Part shown: in pieces, positions 34,255-43,812 of the stretch
Layout of the letters: every line of letters begins with the position of its first letter
Numbering within the stretch: the first letter of the stretch is position 1
Origin: Alphaproteobacteria bacterium
GTDB lineage: Bacteria > Pseudomonadota > Alphaproteobacteria > Micavibrionales > Micavibrionaceae
DNA: 64,000 nt
Direction: 5' to 3'
Assembly: GCA_030750865.1 (NCBI GenBank)
Contig: JASMHE010000008.1
Span: 682,001-746,000, forward strand
Notes under the pieces: model-generated
What the model saw: the letters and a program-made list of their open reading frames with translations, nothing else
What the model was told of the DNA's origin: nothing
The model's database searches: none
Position numbers and translations under genes: made by a program

Positions 34255-35930
34255 TCGTCAAATGCCTCTTCCATTGCATCCAGCACCAGCTTATCCACGC
34301 CATATTGTCTGGCCTTATCAAAGAATTTGGGGCGCATGCCTGTGGACCGCTGTTTTGTGATGAGATTCCCGTCATCATCTTCGCCTTCAATATCAAGGAC
34401 AAACAGATCCTGCATCGTCACGACATCACCTTCCATCCCTGTGATCTCGGTGACATGCGTTGTCTTGCGTGACCCGTCCCGCAGGCGTTGCACCTGAATA
34501 ATCACATTCACCGCAGATGCGATCTGCTCACGCACCGCAATGGTCGGCAGATTGAGCCCACCCATCGCAATCATGTTCTCCATACGGGAAACGGCTTCAC
34601 GCGGATTATTGGCGTGCACGGTGCCCATAGACCCGTCATGCCCCGTATTCATAGCCTGCAACAAATCAAACGCTTCGGGGCCACGCACCTCGCCCACGAT
34701 GATCCGTTCGGGACGCATCCGCAGACAGTTTTTCACCAGATCACGCATCGTCACCTCGCCAACCCCTTCCAGATTCGGCGGCCGTGTTTCCAGCCGGACG
34801 ACATGCGGCTGTTGTAATTGCAACTCGCACGCATCTTCACAGGTAATAATACGCTCACCCGGTTCAATATAGCGCGTCAGACAGTTCAGCATCGTTGTTT
34901 TACCCGACCCTGTACCACCGGACACCAACACATTGACGCGGCAACGGCCGACTGCCATCACAAGCTTGGCACAGGATGGCGTCATCGACCCGAAATCAAC
35001 CAGCTTTTCCAATGTCAGCTTTTCTTTTGTAAATTTACGAATGGTCATGCACGACCCGTCCACAGCCAGCGGCGGAATAATCACATTCACACGTGAGCCG
35101 TCCGGCAGGCGTGCATCACAGATCGGCGAAGATTCATCGACCCGTCGCCCGATCGCCCCCACAATACGCTGGCATATTGTTGTTAAGTGCTGGTTATCAC
35201 GAAAACGAATACCGCTTTTTTTGATTTTACCATCTTTTTCGATATAGACCGTATCCGGACCGTTAATCATGATATCTGCAATACCGTCTTCTTCGAGAAG
35301 CGTTTCGAGCGGTCCGTACCCAAGCATGTCATTGGCACATTCACGTGCAATCAGGTCCAGTTCGGATGGCGTGATATCAAGATTACGAAAGCGTGCAATT
35401 TCCTGAATAGCCGAATTCACCTCTTCGCGCGCCGCCTTTGAATCCATTCGCGCCAATGCCTTCAAATCGATACCATCGCGCAAATCCAGCCAGATGCGAT
35501 TTCGGGCGCGCTGTAACCGCAAATTCGACATGCTATCATCGGCCGAAAGCTCTTCTTCCTCGTCTTCATCATAAAGGTCGAATACATCTTCAGACAGGCT
35601 TGCGCCCTGCCCCGCAGGACGTTCTTTTTTCTTCTGCGGCGGCGTTTTCTTTTTCGGTGTGTCCGCGAACGTATCCTTTTCGGCAGCAATGACAGGCGTT
35701 TCTTCAACCACGTCATCAATCACTTCACCGCGTTCACTGGCCAGCGCTTGCAACTGCGCCACTTCCTCGACATCAAGCGTGCGGTCTTCGGGAACAGGTG
35801 CAGACGATGTCTCCACAGACGAATCCTGCGCCTTTTCATCATCAGAAGACGGTGCAGGTTTTTTCTTCGGCTTCGCATCCGAAGGCGTTTTCTTAGCTAT
35901 ATTGGAGTCATCAGACTTTTTCCCGAACAT
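34251..35930 (-). CDS. cpaF: Tad pilus ATPase CpaF (TadA)
   Basis: A 559-residue type II/IV secretion ATPase powering pilus assembly. The Walker A motif GGTGSGKTT lies near residue 340. The Asp and His boxes appear in ITCEDACELQLQQPHVVRLETRPPN and MNTGHDGSMGTVHANNPREA. The first 145 residues are a Lys/Ser/Glu-rich, low-complexity extension, so the protein is some 80 residues longer than a typical CpaF. The catalytic core is intact. It is in the middle of the operon and coupled to tadB. Confidence 0.96.
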   Translation of the reverse strand: MFGKKSDDSNIAKKTPSDAKPKKKPAPSSDDEKAQDSSVETSSAPVPEDRTLDVEEVAQLQALASERGEVIDDVVEETPVIAAEKDTFADTPKKKTPPQKKKERPAGQGASLSEDVFDLYDEDEEEELSADDSMSNLRLQRARNRIWLDLRDGIDLKALARMDSKAAREEVNSAIQEIARFRNLDITPSELDLIARECANDMLGYGPLETLLEEDGIADIMINGPDTVYIEKDGKIKKSGIRFRDNQHLTTICQRIVGAIGRRVDESSPICDARLPDGSRVNVIIPPLAVDGSCMTIRKFTKEKLTLEKLVDFGSMTPSCAKLVMAVGRCRVNVLVSGGTGSGKTTMLNCLTRYIEPGERIITCEDACELQLQQPHVVRLETRPPNLEGVGEVTMRDLVKNCLRMRPERIIVGEVRGPEAFDLLQAMNTGHDGSMGTVHANNPREAVSRMENMIAMGGLNLPTIAVREQIASAVNVIIQVQRLRDGSRKTTHVTEITGMEGDVVTMQDLFVLDIEGEDDDGNLITKQRSTGMRPKFFDKARQYGVDKLVLDAMEEAFDE

Positions 35931-35954
35931 GGATATCTTTCTCTCCCACAGACA

Positions 35955-37211
35955 TTAGTTCTTTTTTAAACCGCTCAGCACAGCGCCGAGAAGCGGCTTT
36001 TTCCCATCAGCGCCTTTGTCGGCACTCTCTTTTTTCAGCGTGCGGTCACCGATCAGATCAACCACCAGATTTTCAAGTTTCTGCAACGTATTTTTGGCCG
36101 CTTTCATATGCGTAATCAGCGCGCCCTGTGCTTCTGCCTGCGGAAACAAAGACGGCTCGAACGGAACAACATCCGTCAACGCCTTTTCAAGACCTTCTTC
36201 GATTTGCGCTTTCGGTACTTCGGTTTTTCCGGCCATGCCCTGCATATTCAACAAAATCCGGACATCTTCGTCACTGTCACCGCGCAAGCGTTTGACTTCC
36301 TGCAATAATGTGCGCGTCGCGCGCACCGATGTCAGCGCCGCTGTGGTTACCAACAGAACGCTATTGGCACGCGCCAGAACAGCTTTTTTAATCTCAGGTG
36401 TGCAGGCTGACAAATCAACAACAACCACCGGATAGGTCACCATTAGCTGTTCAAGCAATGTTTCATATCCGTCTGCATCAATATCATTTTCAAGCATCGG
36501 ATCACCCGCACTGCTCAGCACCGATAACTTATCCGTTTTTTCCAAAATCATGCGTGAAAAACTGTCCTGCTTTTCATCAACGGCCGCCTGTACGGCTTCC
36601 TGCATTGTTGTGGACGGCTCGAAATCCATGCCCACACTTAACGTGGACCATCCCGCCGCCGCATCCAGCAAGAATGTCTTTTGTCCCAATGTTTCAGCGC
36701 TGATCGTTGCCGCAGCTTGCGCCATCGACGATACGCCGACACCACCTTTTGCACCGACACAGGCGATCAAACGGCTGCCGCTTTCACCAAGCTTTTCAAG
36801 CAGCGTGCCTGCGATATCATTGGCAAAGACCTCTTTATCCAGCGGCCGGACAAGATAATCACTGACCCCCATGCCGACCAACTGGCGGTATAAATTCACA
36901 TCGTTCACAGGACCGATGACAATCGCCGCCGTTCCCTCACGGCAATTTGTGGCTAAGTCCTCCAGCAAGGCCGGAAAGTGATCATCAATATTATCAGTCT
37001 GGACAATGATCAAATCCGGCGATTCATATTCCGCATAAAAGCGGATTGCATCATTCACATCGCCATCCTGCGCATCCATTTTCACACGTGCAAAACGCCA
37101 ATCATCCGCGATGGATTCAAACGTCCCCCGCGTTGTATCGTCTTGTGTAAATAATGTGATCCGCGCCTGCGGCAATAATGTTGATATATGTGCTTTTTTC
37201 TCAGCGCCCAT
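35955..37211 (-). CDS. cpaE: Pilus assembly ATPase-like localisation protein CpaE (TadZ)
   Basis: A 418-residue MinD/ParA-related protein. An N-terminal receiver-like domain (about 8-125) precedes an ATPase domain with the atypical Walker A CVGAKGGVGVSSMAQAA, lacking the second Lys of KGGxGK, as known for TadZ proteins. CpaE/TadZ places the pilus machine at the cell pole. A C-terminal tail is Lys-rich. The ATG at 37211 is preferred over a TTG twelve bases upstream, as it has GGA upstream at normal spacing. Confidence 0.88.
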   Translation of the reverse strand: MGAEKKAHISTLLPQARITLFTQDDTTRGTFESIADDWRFARVKMDAQDGDVNDAIRFYAEYESPDLIIVQTDNIDDHFPALLEDLATNCREGTAAIVIGPVNDVNLYRQLVGMGVSDYLVRPLDKEVFANDIAGTLLEKLGESGSRLIACVGAKGGVGVSSMAQAAATISAETLGQKTFLLDAAAGWSTLSVGMDFEPSTTMQEAVQAAVDEKQDSFSRMILEKTDKLSVLSSAGDPMLENDIDADGYETLLEQLMVTYPVVVVDLSACTPEIKKAVLARANSVLLVTTAALTSVRATRTLLQEVKRLRGDSDEDVRILLNMQGMAGKTEVPKAQIEEGLEKALTDVVPFEPSLFPQAEAQGALITHMKAAKNTLQKLENLVVDLIGDRTLKKESADKGADGKKPLLGAVLSGLKKN

Positions 37212-37319
37212 GCTTATTTCCAACCCGTCCTTATCAAAGCGTTTTGTACGATTGCACCAAAATAGATAATAGACTGATTTTATTACGATATTTTTAAGAT
37301 TAGATGTCTTTTTATCTAT

Positions 37320-37970
37320 TTATTCTTCGGAAAGAGACTCACCGGACAGATCATCATTCTGTTCACCGGAACGGTAACGGTCAATGATAGCCGATTGTCG
37401 TCTAGAATCCGCAGGGTCCAGCTCTTCGCGCCCCATCAGGTCTGCCGAACGCGACACTTGCTTGGCCAAAATCCCATCCATCGAGCACCCGATTTTATAC
37501 TCACTGTTCGGATACGGATTATTGCTTTCCAGTCCCGGCAGTTGATGTTCACAATCCGGCCCTCTGGCATGGGCGGTTTTATAGGAAATCAACACACGTG
37601 CATGCGGCACATCACGGTCCTGCACGGGCATGATATCCCCCGATATATCGCGCACGCCTTCTTTGCGCAGCATTGCCGTAATACGGGCCAATTCAACAGA
37701 CGCATCCATCGATGCATTATTTTGATTGTTCGGATTATAGGCAACCGTCAGATGCACCGGGCTGTTGCCATAGCGGCGATAATGATTCCAGATATCATAC
37801 GCATAGGACTCATCAAACGCCGACGTTTTCATCGTGCGTGAAAACGTATCCTGTTCGACGACAATACGTTCCTGATTAAAGCTTGTCGGCTCGCTCATAT
37901 CCATACACGCGCTCATCAACCCCATAGAGGCTGAAAGTAAAGCTGTCAGAAAAATGTGTTGTCGTCTCAT
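37320..37970 (-). CDS. cpaD: Pilus assembly lipoprotein CpaD
   Basis: A 216-residue outer-membrane-associated lipoprotein. The lipobox LMSAC puts the lipidated Cys at residue 22. The CpaD core has VHLTVAYNPNNQN, the VARITAMLRKEGV-like stretch and the CEHQLPG...NNPYPNSEYKIGCSMDGILAKQV cysteine pair. It works with the secretin CpaC. The ATG at 37970 is chosen because GGGGA precedes it and the signal peptide begins there; an in-frame ATG at 37988 is possible. It follows cpaC almost without a gap. Confidence 0.88.
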   Translation of the reverse strand: MRRQHIFLTALLSASMGLMSACMDMSEPTSFNQERIVVEQDTFSRTMKTSAFDESYAYDIWNHYRRYGNSPVHLTVAYNPNNQNNASMDASVELARITAMLRKEGVRDISGDIMPVQDRDVPHARVLISYKTAHARGPDCEHQLPGLESNNPYPNSEYKIGCSMDGILAKQVSRSADLMGREELDPADSRRQSAIIDRYRSGEQNDDLSGESLSEE

Positions 37971-37992
37971 TATTGTCGTCCCCATCATTCAT

Positions 37993-39471
37993 CTATTCCA
38001 GCAAATAGCCGTACATCGCATCTTCGTTCAACAGCTCGTCTGCTACATCACCGTATGTTCTGCGGATTGTTGCCGCAAAGGCGTCTGCCAGTGGATAATT
38101 TTTATGTTCCGGTTCTTTTTCCGCATAAGACTGGTCGGCAAACGGCTCTACCAGATACGCCGTCACAATGACCAATACTTCGGATTCATTCCGTCTGAAC
38201 TGTTTTGATTTCACAAGATCGCCAAAAATCGGAATATCCAGAATACCCGGCACGCCGGATACGCCATCAACCGTTTGCGAGTCGATTAATCCCGCGATCA
38301 TCAGACTGCTGCCGCTGCCCATTTCGACCGTCGTCGAGGCACGGCTAACATCAAAAGCAGGCAACTCGGTACTGCCGACCTGCGCGTCATCGGCTTCGTT
38401 TCGCTGTGACACTTCTGTGTTCAGTTGCAGCGAAATGCGATCACTGCTCATGACGACAGGACTAAAATTCAACGCGACACCGAACGGACGATAGGTAAAG
38501 ACCGTATTACCGGAATCATCAACCCCGCTCGGAACAGGAAACTCACCACCGGCCAGGAAACTGGCCTGCTCGCCGGACACGGCCGTTAAGTTCGGTTCAG
38601 CCAGCGTATTCAGCATATTTTCTTCTTCCAGTGCACGTAACAACACTTCGATTGTGCCCAGGCCACTGACCCCCGTATCGCGGAATAAACGCGATGCAAT
38701 CGCAGGCGTACCGGATATCGATCCATTTGATATCATTTGCCCCGTCAACTCCGTACCCAGATTAATATCTTCCGGTTGCACCAAATCGAAAATCGGGTTG
38801 CTTGTCGCGGAATCCACCGGATCATTCAGACTGGTCTGGATACCAAGTTCCTTAATCAACGTGCGGGACATTTCAACAATCTTGACGCGCAGCGTCACTT
38901 GCTGTTCGCCACGCACATCCATCATATTGACAAAATCGGCATCAGAATCATCGACAAAAAAGCGCGCCGCCAGATCATTAATTTTATTGGCTGTCAGCGC
39001 ATTTGACACCGTTCCCGTCAGGATTAACTGGTTGCCAATGGATTTGACCGACACATCTTCTTGCGGGAACAACGTTTCCATTGCTTCTTGTAGTGTCTGC
39101 GCGTCCATACGCACATGCACGTTCAAGCGTTTGACGATATTACCGTAAGCATCCAGTGCAATCAGGTTCGTATCGCCGATTTCACGCCCGACGATATATA
39201 AACGGTTTGATTTCAAAACAGATACTTCCAGCACGGACGGATCGGCGATCATCACATCGGCCACGGGGCCGTCCAGATCAATGGTTTCGGCTTTCCCGCG
39301 CGAAATCAACAGCGTCGGATCACGGCGCTGCGCATCAGTCGCATCAATCACCAGACCTGCACGCGCGGCCAGCGCCGATATCTGCGGCACAAACAGCACC
39401 GCAGCCAAAGCAAACATTAAAGCCCCTACATAACAATATGTAGACAACCTGTTATTCATATTCATCATCAT
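37993..39471 (-). CDS. cpaC: Pilus outer-membrane secretin CpaC (RcpA)
   Basis: A 492-residue secretin. After a signal peptide (about 1-36) come the pilus N-domain (DLDGPVADVMIADPSVLEVSVLKSNRLYIVGREIGDTNL, about 65-103) and a BON-like domain. The secretin domain follows (about 270-440), with LAEPNLTAVSGEQASFLAGGEFPVP and VPGILDIPIFGDLVKSKQFRRNESEVLVIVT. It forms the outer-membrane pore for the Flp pilus. The start could be any of four clustered ATGs, so the first few residues are uncertain. Confidence 0.95.
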   Translation of the reverse strand: MMMNMNNRLSTYCYVGALMFALAAVLFVPQISALAARAGLVIDATDAQRRDPTLLISRGKAETIDLDGPVADVMIADPSVLEVSVLKSNRLYIVGREIGDTNLIALDAYGNIVKRLNVHVRMDAQTLQEAMETLFPQEDVSVKSIGNQLILTGTVSNALTANKINDLAARFFVDDSDADFVNMMDVRGEQQVTLRVKIVEMSRTLIKELGIQTSLNDPVDSATSNPIFDLVQPEDINLGTELTGQMISNGSISGTPAIASRLFRDTGVSGLGTIEVLLRALEEENMLNTLAEPNLTAVSGEQASFLAGGEFPVPSGVDDSGNTVFTYRPFGVALNFSPVVMSSDRISLQLNTEVSQRNEADDAQVGSTELPAFDVSRASTTVEMGSGSSLMIAGLIDSQTVDGVSGVPGILDIPIFGDLVKSKQFRRNESEVLVIVTAYLVEPFADQSYAEKEPEHKNYPLADAFAATIRRTYGDVADELLNEDAMYGYLLE

Positions 39472-39535
39472 CCAAAACCGATTTTTACGGTTTTACGGTT
39501 CGTTGTGAAAATTAAAGCCTCGGACGAGAACTTCA

Positions 39536-40468
39536 TTAATGAGATGGGAGGGACTGTACTTTTTCCCCTCTATAGACTCTCACAAAATCATTCTTTTGGC
39601 CAGTATTAAAATGCGCGGGCATTTCATATGCCGGTGCACCGACTGCATCCATGCGCTTCAAACGCTTCATCACCTCTTCGTAAGCACTGGTCACAAGCGT
39701 ATCCGACACCCAATCATAATCTCGTTTGGCGACCGTATCATCACCCATACGGCGTAGCGCAAGGCGCATCTCGCCCATTTCACTACCCAGCGCCAGCACC
39801 TCGGCACCACGCATATCAACCTCCAGCGTGACCGTGCGGCCAAGCTTTGCGCCGTCTTTTTCACGCGCAGGTGCTTGATCGACGGCCAAAACCTTAATGT
39901 TCTGCAACACGGTCTCTGAGGCGGAGCGGCTGATTGTCTGGTTGATTGTATTTTCAACATCAGGACTATCTTCGCCCTCATAATCAATCGACATTTTATA
40001 GGTCAGAATGACATCGACATGATCGCCCGGACCGATAAAACCAGCAACCATCGACGCCGCATCAACATCAATCGACACCGCGCGCATGCCTTCGGATAAC
40101 AGAGCAGACATGACGCTTTTCTCGTCTTTATTCACGACATCCGCCAACGTGACGGGCTGTCCGTCTGCAATTTCGCGCTTCAATGTCCCTTGTAAAAGTT
40201 CTTTCGGGATTTTGTCATTCTCTTTGCGGACCAACGCACCGTCAAACACAGCCCCTTCCGGCCATGCCTGCCATTTCACATCCTTTTCGCCCAGCTTCAC
40301 GCCCACAGGCAATTTTTTGGCCGCGACAATGATCTGCACCTTTGGCTCTTCTTTCACAACGACCGGCTGTTCAGACTGGTCACCACTCAACAAAATCTGC
40401 ACCATCAGCGCAACCAGCACGGCAATTAAAAAACCGCCAGCCATCACAATTACAAGATTTCTATTCAT
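39536..40468 (-). CDS. cpaB: Pilus assembly protein CpaB (RcpC)
   Basis: A 310-residue protein with an N-terminal transmembrane anchor (about 5-28). A SAF domain follows (VAAKKLPVGVKLGEKDVKWQAWPE, about 48-115), then the RcpC/CpaB domain with MRAVSIDVDAASMVAGFIGPGDHVDVILT. CpaB is thought to stabilise the secretin, perhaps by contact with peptidoglycan. The C-terminal 30 residues are variable. It is 64 bases upstream of cpaC and 137 bases after the prepilin peptidase gene. Confidence 0.93.
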   Translation of the reverse strand: MNRNLVIVMAGGFLIAVLVALMVQILLSGDQSEQPVVVKEEPKVQIIVAAKKLPVGVKLGEKDVKWQAWPEGAVFDGALVRKENDKIPKELLQGTLKREIADGQPVTLADVVNKDEKSVMSALLSEGMRAVSIDVDAASMVAGFIGPGDHVDVILTYKMSIDYEGEDSPDVENTINQTISRSASETVLQNIKVLAVDQAPAREKDGAKLGRTVTLEVDMRGAEVLALGSEMGEMRLALRRMGDDTVAKRDYDWVSDTLVTSAYEEVMKRLKRMDAVGAPAYEMPAHFNTGQKNDFVRVYRGEKVQSLPSH

Positions 40469-40605
40469 TCCCGGTCCTTTCCCGTGTCACTGTCCTGCCC
40501 CTTATGGCGCGAGAAACAGTTGAATTCTATTCTATCGTAACGGTACAACCTTAACAGTGCCTAAACAGACTATGTCAAAGCTGCCCCCTGCAAACAAACG
40601 GCCCT

Positions 40606-41160
40606 TCAAGACATCGTCAGAAATTGCAGTAACGTGTCTTTCGCCAGATATCCTTCACCAATGAAAGATACAATCATACCCGCCGCAATTGCGATCCCGT
40701 ATGCAACGCGCCCTTCGCCTTTTTGCAATCGGTCAATCCAGCTGCCATCCAGCGGTTTTTTAAATGGCTTTTTCTTTGTGACGATCAAGGCGAAAATACC
40801 AAGCAACGCTCCAAATACGGCCGTATAAAATAAAAATGTGATCATGCCGGATAAGCCCATCCACAATGCATAAGCCGCAATCAACTTGGCATCACCACCA
40901 CCAAAAACGCGCAAGATAAACATGACGAACGTGATGGCAAGCATCACACCACCAGCGGCAAGGTGTTTCAAAAAACTATCCATAACGGTAACATCGGCCA
41001 AAAAGACAACACCCGATACAAGGACAAATGCCCCCGCCACCAACAGCACGACGCTATTGGGGATCTGCATTATCTTTGCATCGCTATAGGCCGCATACAG
41101 ACCGCCACCGATCGCCACAAAAACGCAAAACAAATATAATGACAGATAAATCAATCCCAT
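40606..41160 (-). CDS. cpaA: Prepilin peptidase CpaA (TadV)
   Basis: A 184-residue A24-family aspartic peptidase with several transmembrane helices. The catalytic aspartates lie in YSDAKIMQIPN and in the GxGD-type motif FGGGDAKLIAAYALW. It cleaves the short leader of Flp pilin and of TadE-type pseudopilins at the inner membrane. The gene directly follows flp, with a strong terminator between them, so it may be expressed at a lower level by read-through. Confidence 0.93.
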   Translation of the reverse strand: MGLIYLSLYLFCVFVAIGGGLYAAYSDAKIMQIPNSVVLLVAGAFVLVSGVVFLADVTVMDSFLKHLAAGGVMLAITFVMFILRVFGGGDAKLIAAYALWMGLSGMITFLFYTAVFGALLGIFALIVTKKKPFKKPLDGSWIDRLQKGEGRVAYGIAIAAGMIVSFIGEGYLAKDTLLQFLTMS

Positions 41161-41178
41161 CTACGCAGGCACTCCCAT

Positions 41179-41217
41179 AAAAAAGCCCGCCAGACGAATG
41201 TACGGCGGGCTCTTTTG
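41179..41217 (-). terminator. Rho-independent terminator after flp
   Basis: Read leftward, GAGCCCGCCG and TGGCGGGCTT pair around an 11-base loop and are followed by a T run. It lies between the flp stop and the cpaA start, so it should attenuate transcription into the assembly genes. Confidence 0.88.
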
Positions 41218-41232
41218 TATCATGTTCTTATT

Positions 41233-41451
41233 TTACTGGATTCCCTCAGCATCAGTTCTTACGCCTTCTGAAGCGCTATCCATAGCTGTGCCAAGATCAG
41301 AGAACAGTGTATCCAGACTGTCACCAAACGCAAACACACCTGCCACAATCGCAAGCGAGATGCCGCCGGCAATCAAACCATATTCAATGGCTGTCGCGCC
41401 GTCTTTATCCGCAGCAAAAGCCTGAATTTTTGCAATAATATCATTCACCAT
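41233..41451 (-). CDS. flp: Flp family type IVb pilin
   Basis: A 72-residue major pilin precursor. The charged leader ends at Gly18, followed by ATAIEYGLIAGGISLAIV with the Glu at position 5 of the mature pilin and the Tyr of the Flp motif. The hydrophobic helix spans about 22-42. The leader fits cleavage by CpaA. The mature tail is polar with several Asp and Ser residues. GAGGAGAC precedes the ATG. Flp pili mediate surface attachment. Confidence 0.96.
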   Translation of the reverse strand: MVNDIIAKIQAFAADKDGATAIEYGLIAGGISLAIVAGVFAFGDSLDTLFSDLGTAMDSASEGVRTDAEGIQ

Positions 41452-41669
41452 AATGAAGTCTCCTCGTTTGTATTAAGTTAAGTTTATTCAGCATATTTTG
41501 GTCCCCAACTTCCGTGTTTATCTTTATAAGGAAGCCCAAACCATATTCTTAATCATACTATGCAAGCCATTAAAAAGAAATTAATTTTATCTTGTATTGC
41601 ATTGATTTTACAGAATAATTTCGATTGGATACATATAAAATTTTATCTATCTACGAACATAAAAATACA

Positions 41670-41702
41670 AAAAGTGCGGTGACACTGGATCACCGCACTT
41701 TT
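41670..41702 (-). terminator. Terminator of TadE/TadG operon
   Basis: A perfect 13-base stem, AAAAGTGCGGTGA (41670-41682) and TCACCGCACTTTT (41690-41702), with a seven-base loop, lies 22 bases beyond the stop of the vWA gene. The flanking A and T runs mean it can act in both directions. Confidence 0.88.
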
Positions 41703-41723
41703 CGCTGCAACAAATAGAGGAGG

Positions 41724-43247
41724 TTAATTTGTGATATGAATAATGCTTAATTCCTTGCTGATTTTTTCGAAGGCCGCAATCAAATCATCCTGACTGGGGG
41801 CAAGGTAATAATTTGTCGGTCTGGTTGCGCAATTTTGAAAATCTTCGCGCAGATCGGCATAGCCTGATTGCGCCAACTTACTGCCAAATACAATCGTGTA
41901 AATCTGGATATCGTCTTCCTTCATCGCCGCACAGGTCTCCATGAAGCGGTCCTGCATAATATCCTCCGCATCGGATTTACTCGATCCGACAGGGGTGCTC
42001 GGCCCGAACGGATGGTATGATTTTGCAAAATAACCATAGGCAGAAAAGTCGGAATCTTTACCGCTATGCTGCGTGCCCTTGTCGAAGAACTGGTTTTCAC
42101 CATCTGTCATCATAATGGCGACTTTTTGCCATTTTTCATCGTCAAAATCCGCCCCCTCTTCGAACGGGTAACCAGGCGATAAAACACGATACCCCCACGT
42201 CATACCGACATTCCCCAGCGTGCCGCCGCGACACCAATATTGCAAACGCTCTGTCGCTGTAATCAGCGCCTGCTTGTCTGACGTCAGCGGGATAATCGGG
42301 TTGGCCTCGGGGCAGCCCAAATTCGGCGTACGGCGATTATCGCATTTGGAATATTCATGCACAATCTTCCCGGCGTTACCGTAATAATCATCATAATCGC
42401 TGTCCCAATGGTTATCCGTATTATCAAACGGCGTTGACGGCGCCCAATATGGCGTCCAGTACCCGCCATCATCCATGGATTCATCCAGTGTATCGGCAGG
42501 ATAATCCCGCGCCATCACACAGCCATGCCATTCCACATTCGAATTCAGATCATCCGCGTCATCCAGATATTGATACGGCACCTTTACCCCGCGGTAAAGC
42601 GGCCGGTTATCGTTCACCAGGTCGGGCGCAATATCGCCGACATTCACGGCAATCGAATATGGCACGATGCCGATTTTTACAAACTCATCATCACTGGTGC
42701 GGTCATAAATAATATTGATAAAGTTCTTGCTCGCCGTCCGCAGCGCTTCGATACTCGTCCCCCGCATAGAGCCCGTCACATCAAGAATAAGCGCAACCTC
42801 AAGGCCGCGCACATCACGCTTCACCGTTGTATCACACGATACATTCATGGTCGGAAACCCGACAGCGTGAACAAAAGAGGTCTTATAAACACCAAAGGCT
42901 TTGGCATTTACATTATCATCCGTCACACTGACTTCGGTATCAGTCATTTCACCGATGCCGCCTTCGCGGAAATTTTCTTTGATGACCGTTTCCAGCCGCA
43001 TTGTAATGTCATCTTGCGTCGTGTATGTCGCCGCCGCAGAGACAGCCGCCAGATCAAGCGCACCGCACAAACGTTCACGCATATGATAAGCCTGCGCAAT
43101 ATCAAGTGCCATGCCCGCCGCGCCCATAATAATCGGCAACATCACGGCAAACACAATCGCGATATTCGCGGCCCGATCCTTTAAATAAGACATGATCATC
43201 ATCACACAATACTTTCTCAATACGCTTTTATACAGTTTCCGCTTCAT
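41724..43247 (-). CDS. tadG: TadG-like pilus protein with von Willebrand A domain
   Basis: A 507-residue protein. After a short positively charged leader, a hydrophobic helix (NIAIVFAVMLPIIMGAAGMALDIAQAYHMR, about 28-57) fits a Tad-type N-terminal anchor. A vWA domain begins about residue 150 with the MIDAS DVTGSMRGTS; the second MIDAS aspartate is in MMTDGENQFFDKG. A cysteine-bearing insert (about 235-320) lies inside it. The ATG at 43247 gives a four-base ATGA overlap with the upstream gene and has AGGCGG at good spacing, so it is preferred. It may serve as a pilus-tip adhesin or pseudopilin. Confidence 0.85.
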   Translation of the reverse strand: MKRKLYKSVLRKYCVMMIMSYLKDRAANIAIVFAVMLPIIMGAAGMALDIAQAYHMRERLCGALDLAAVSAAATYTTQDDITMRLETVIKENFREGGIGEMTDTEVSVTDDNVNAKAFGVYKTSFVHAVGFPTMNVSCDTTVKRDVRGLEVALILDVTGSMRGTSIEALRTASKNFINIIYDRTSDDEFVKIGIVPYSIAVNVGDIAPDLVNDNRPLYRGVKVPYQYLDDADDLNSNVEWHGCVMARDYPADTLDESMDDGGYWTPYWAPSTPFDNTDNHWDSDYDDYYGNAGKIVHEYSKCDNRRTPNLGCPEANPIIPLTSDKQALITATERLQYWCRGGTLGNVGMTWGYRVLSPGYPFEEGADFDDEKWQKVAIMMTDGENQFFDKGTQHSGKDSDFSAYGYFAKSYHPFGPSTPVGSSKSDAEDIMQDRFMETCAAMKEDDIQIYTIVFGSKLAQSGYADLREDFQNCATRPTNYYLAPSQDDLIAAFEKISKELSIIHITN

Positions 43248-43801
43248 TCCCATTCCGCCTGAATAACCGCCGTCTTACGGCCACGGGCAAACGCCGTTTC
43301 TTTCATCTCCAGCCGGTCGATAATAAAACTCCCGAATGTCGGTTCGTAATCATACGTCACCCGAACGGCTACAACACCTTCATAGGGAATAGCCAGTGGT
43401 TCGATTTTATCATATAAATCCTGCTTCACAGGCGCGTCATCTGTTGTTTTCTGCCACGTCGTTTCAGGATCATCGTCAATATTCCCTTCATCATCAAACC
43501 CGACACTCAAGACCTCCAGATAAAAACGGTCTTCTGTCGGAAATGGTGACATCACCAATTCACCCGCCAGCATCGCTTGCGTCACCTCATCCTCGCTGAC
43601 ACGTAATTGACGGGCCACCAAATCCGCCACCGTATGCGAAGCCGCAATCGCCTTTTGATTCACCCACAGCGCATGACCAACATCCCATACCCCCAACATC
43701 ATCGTCAGCAACAGTGGGAAGATCAGCGCGAACTCAATAAAGGCCAAACCGTCTTCGCGGTTATAAAAGGCGTGCAATGTCTGTTTTGTTTTTTGTATCA
43801 T
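43244..43801 (-). CDS. TadE-like pseudopilin
   Basis: A 185-residue protein with the TadE N-terminus NREDGLAFIEFALIFPLLLTMMLGVWDVGHALW, containing the leader Gly, the mature Glu5 and the hydrophobic helix. It is likely processed by CpaA and acts as a minor component of the pilus. The ATG at 43801 has ACAGG seven bases upstream. An upstream TTG, which would overlap the previous gene, is less likely. It is coupled by overlap with the vWA gene. Confidence 0.82.
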   Translation of the reverse strand: MIQKTKQTLHAFYNREDGLAFIEFALIFPLLLTMMLGVWDVGHALWVNQKAIAASHTVADLVARQLRVSEDEVTQAMLAGELVMSPFPTEDRFYLEVLSVGFDDEGNIDDDPETTWQKTTDDAPVKQDLYDKIEPLAIPYEGVVAVRVTYDYEPTFGSFIIDRLEMKETAFARGRKTAVIQAEWE

Positions 43802-43812
43802 ACGCGTGCCTG

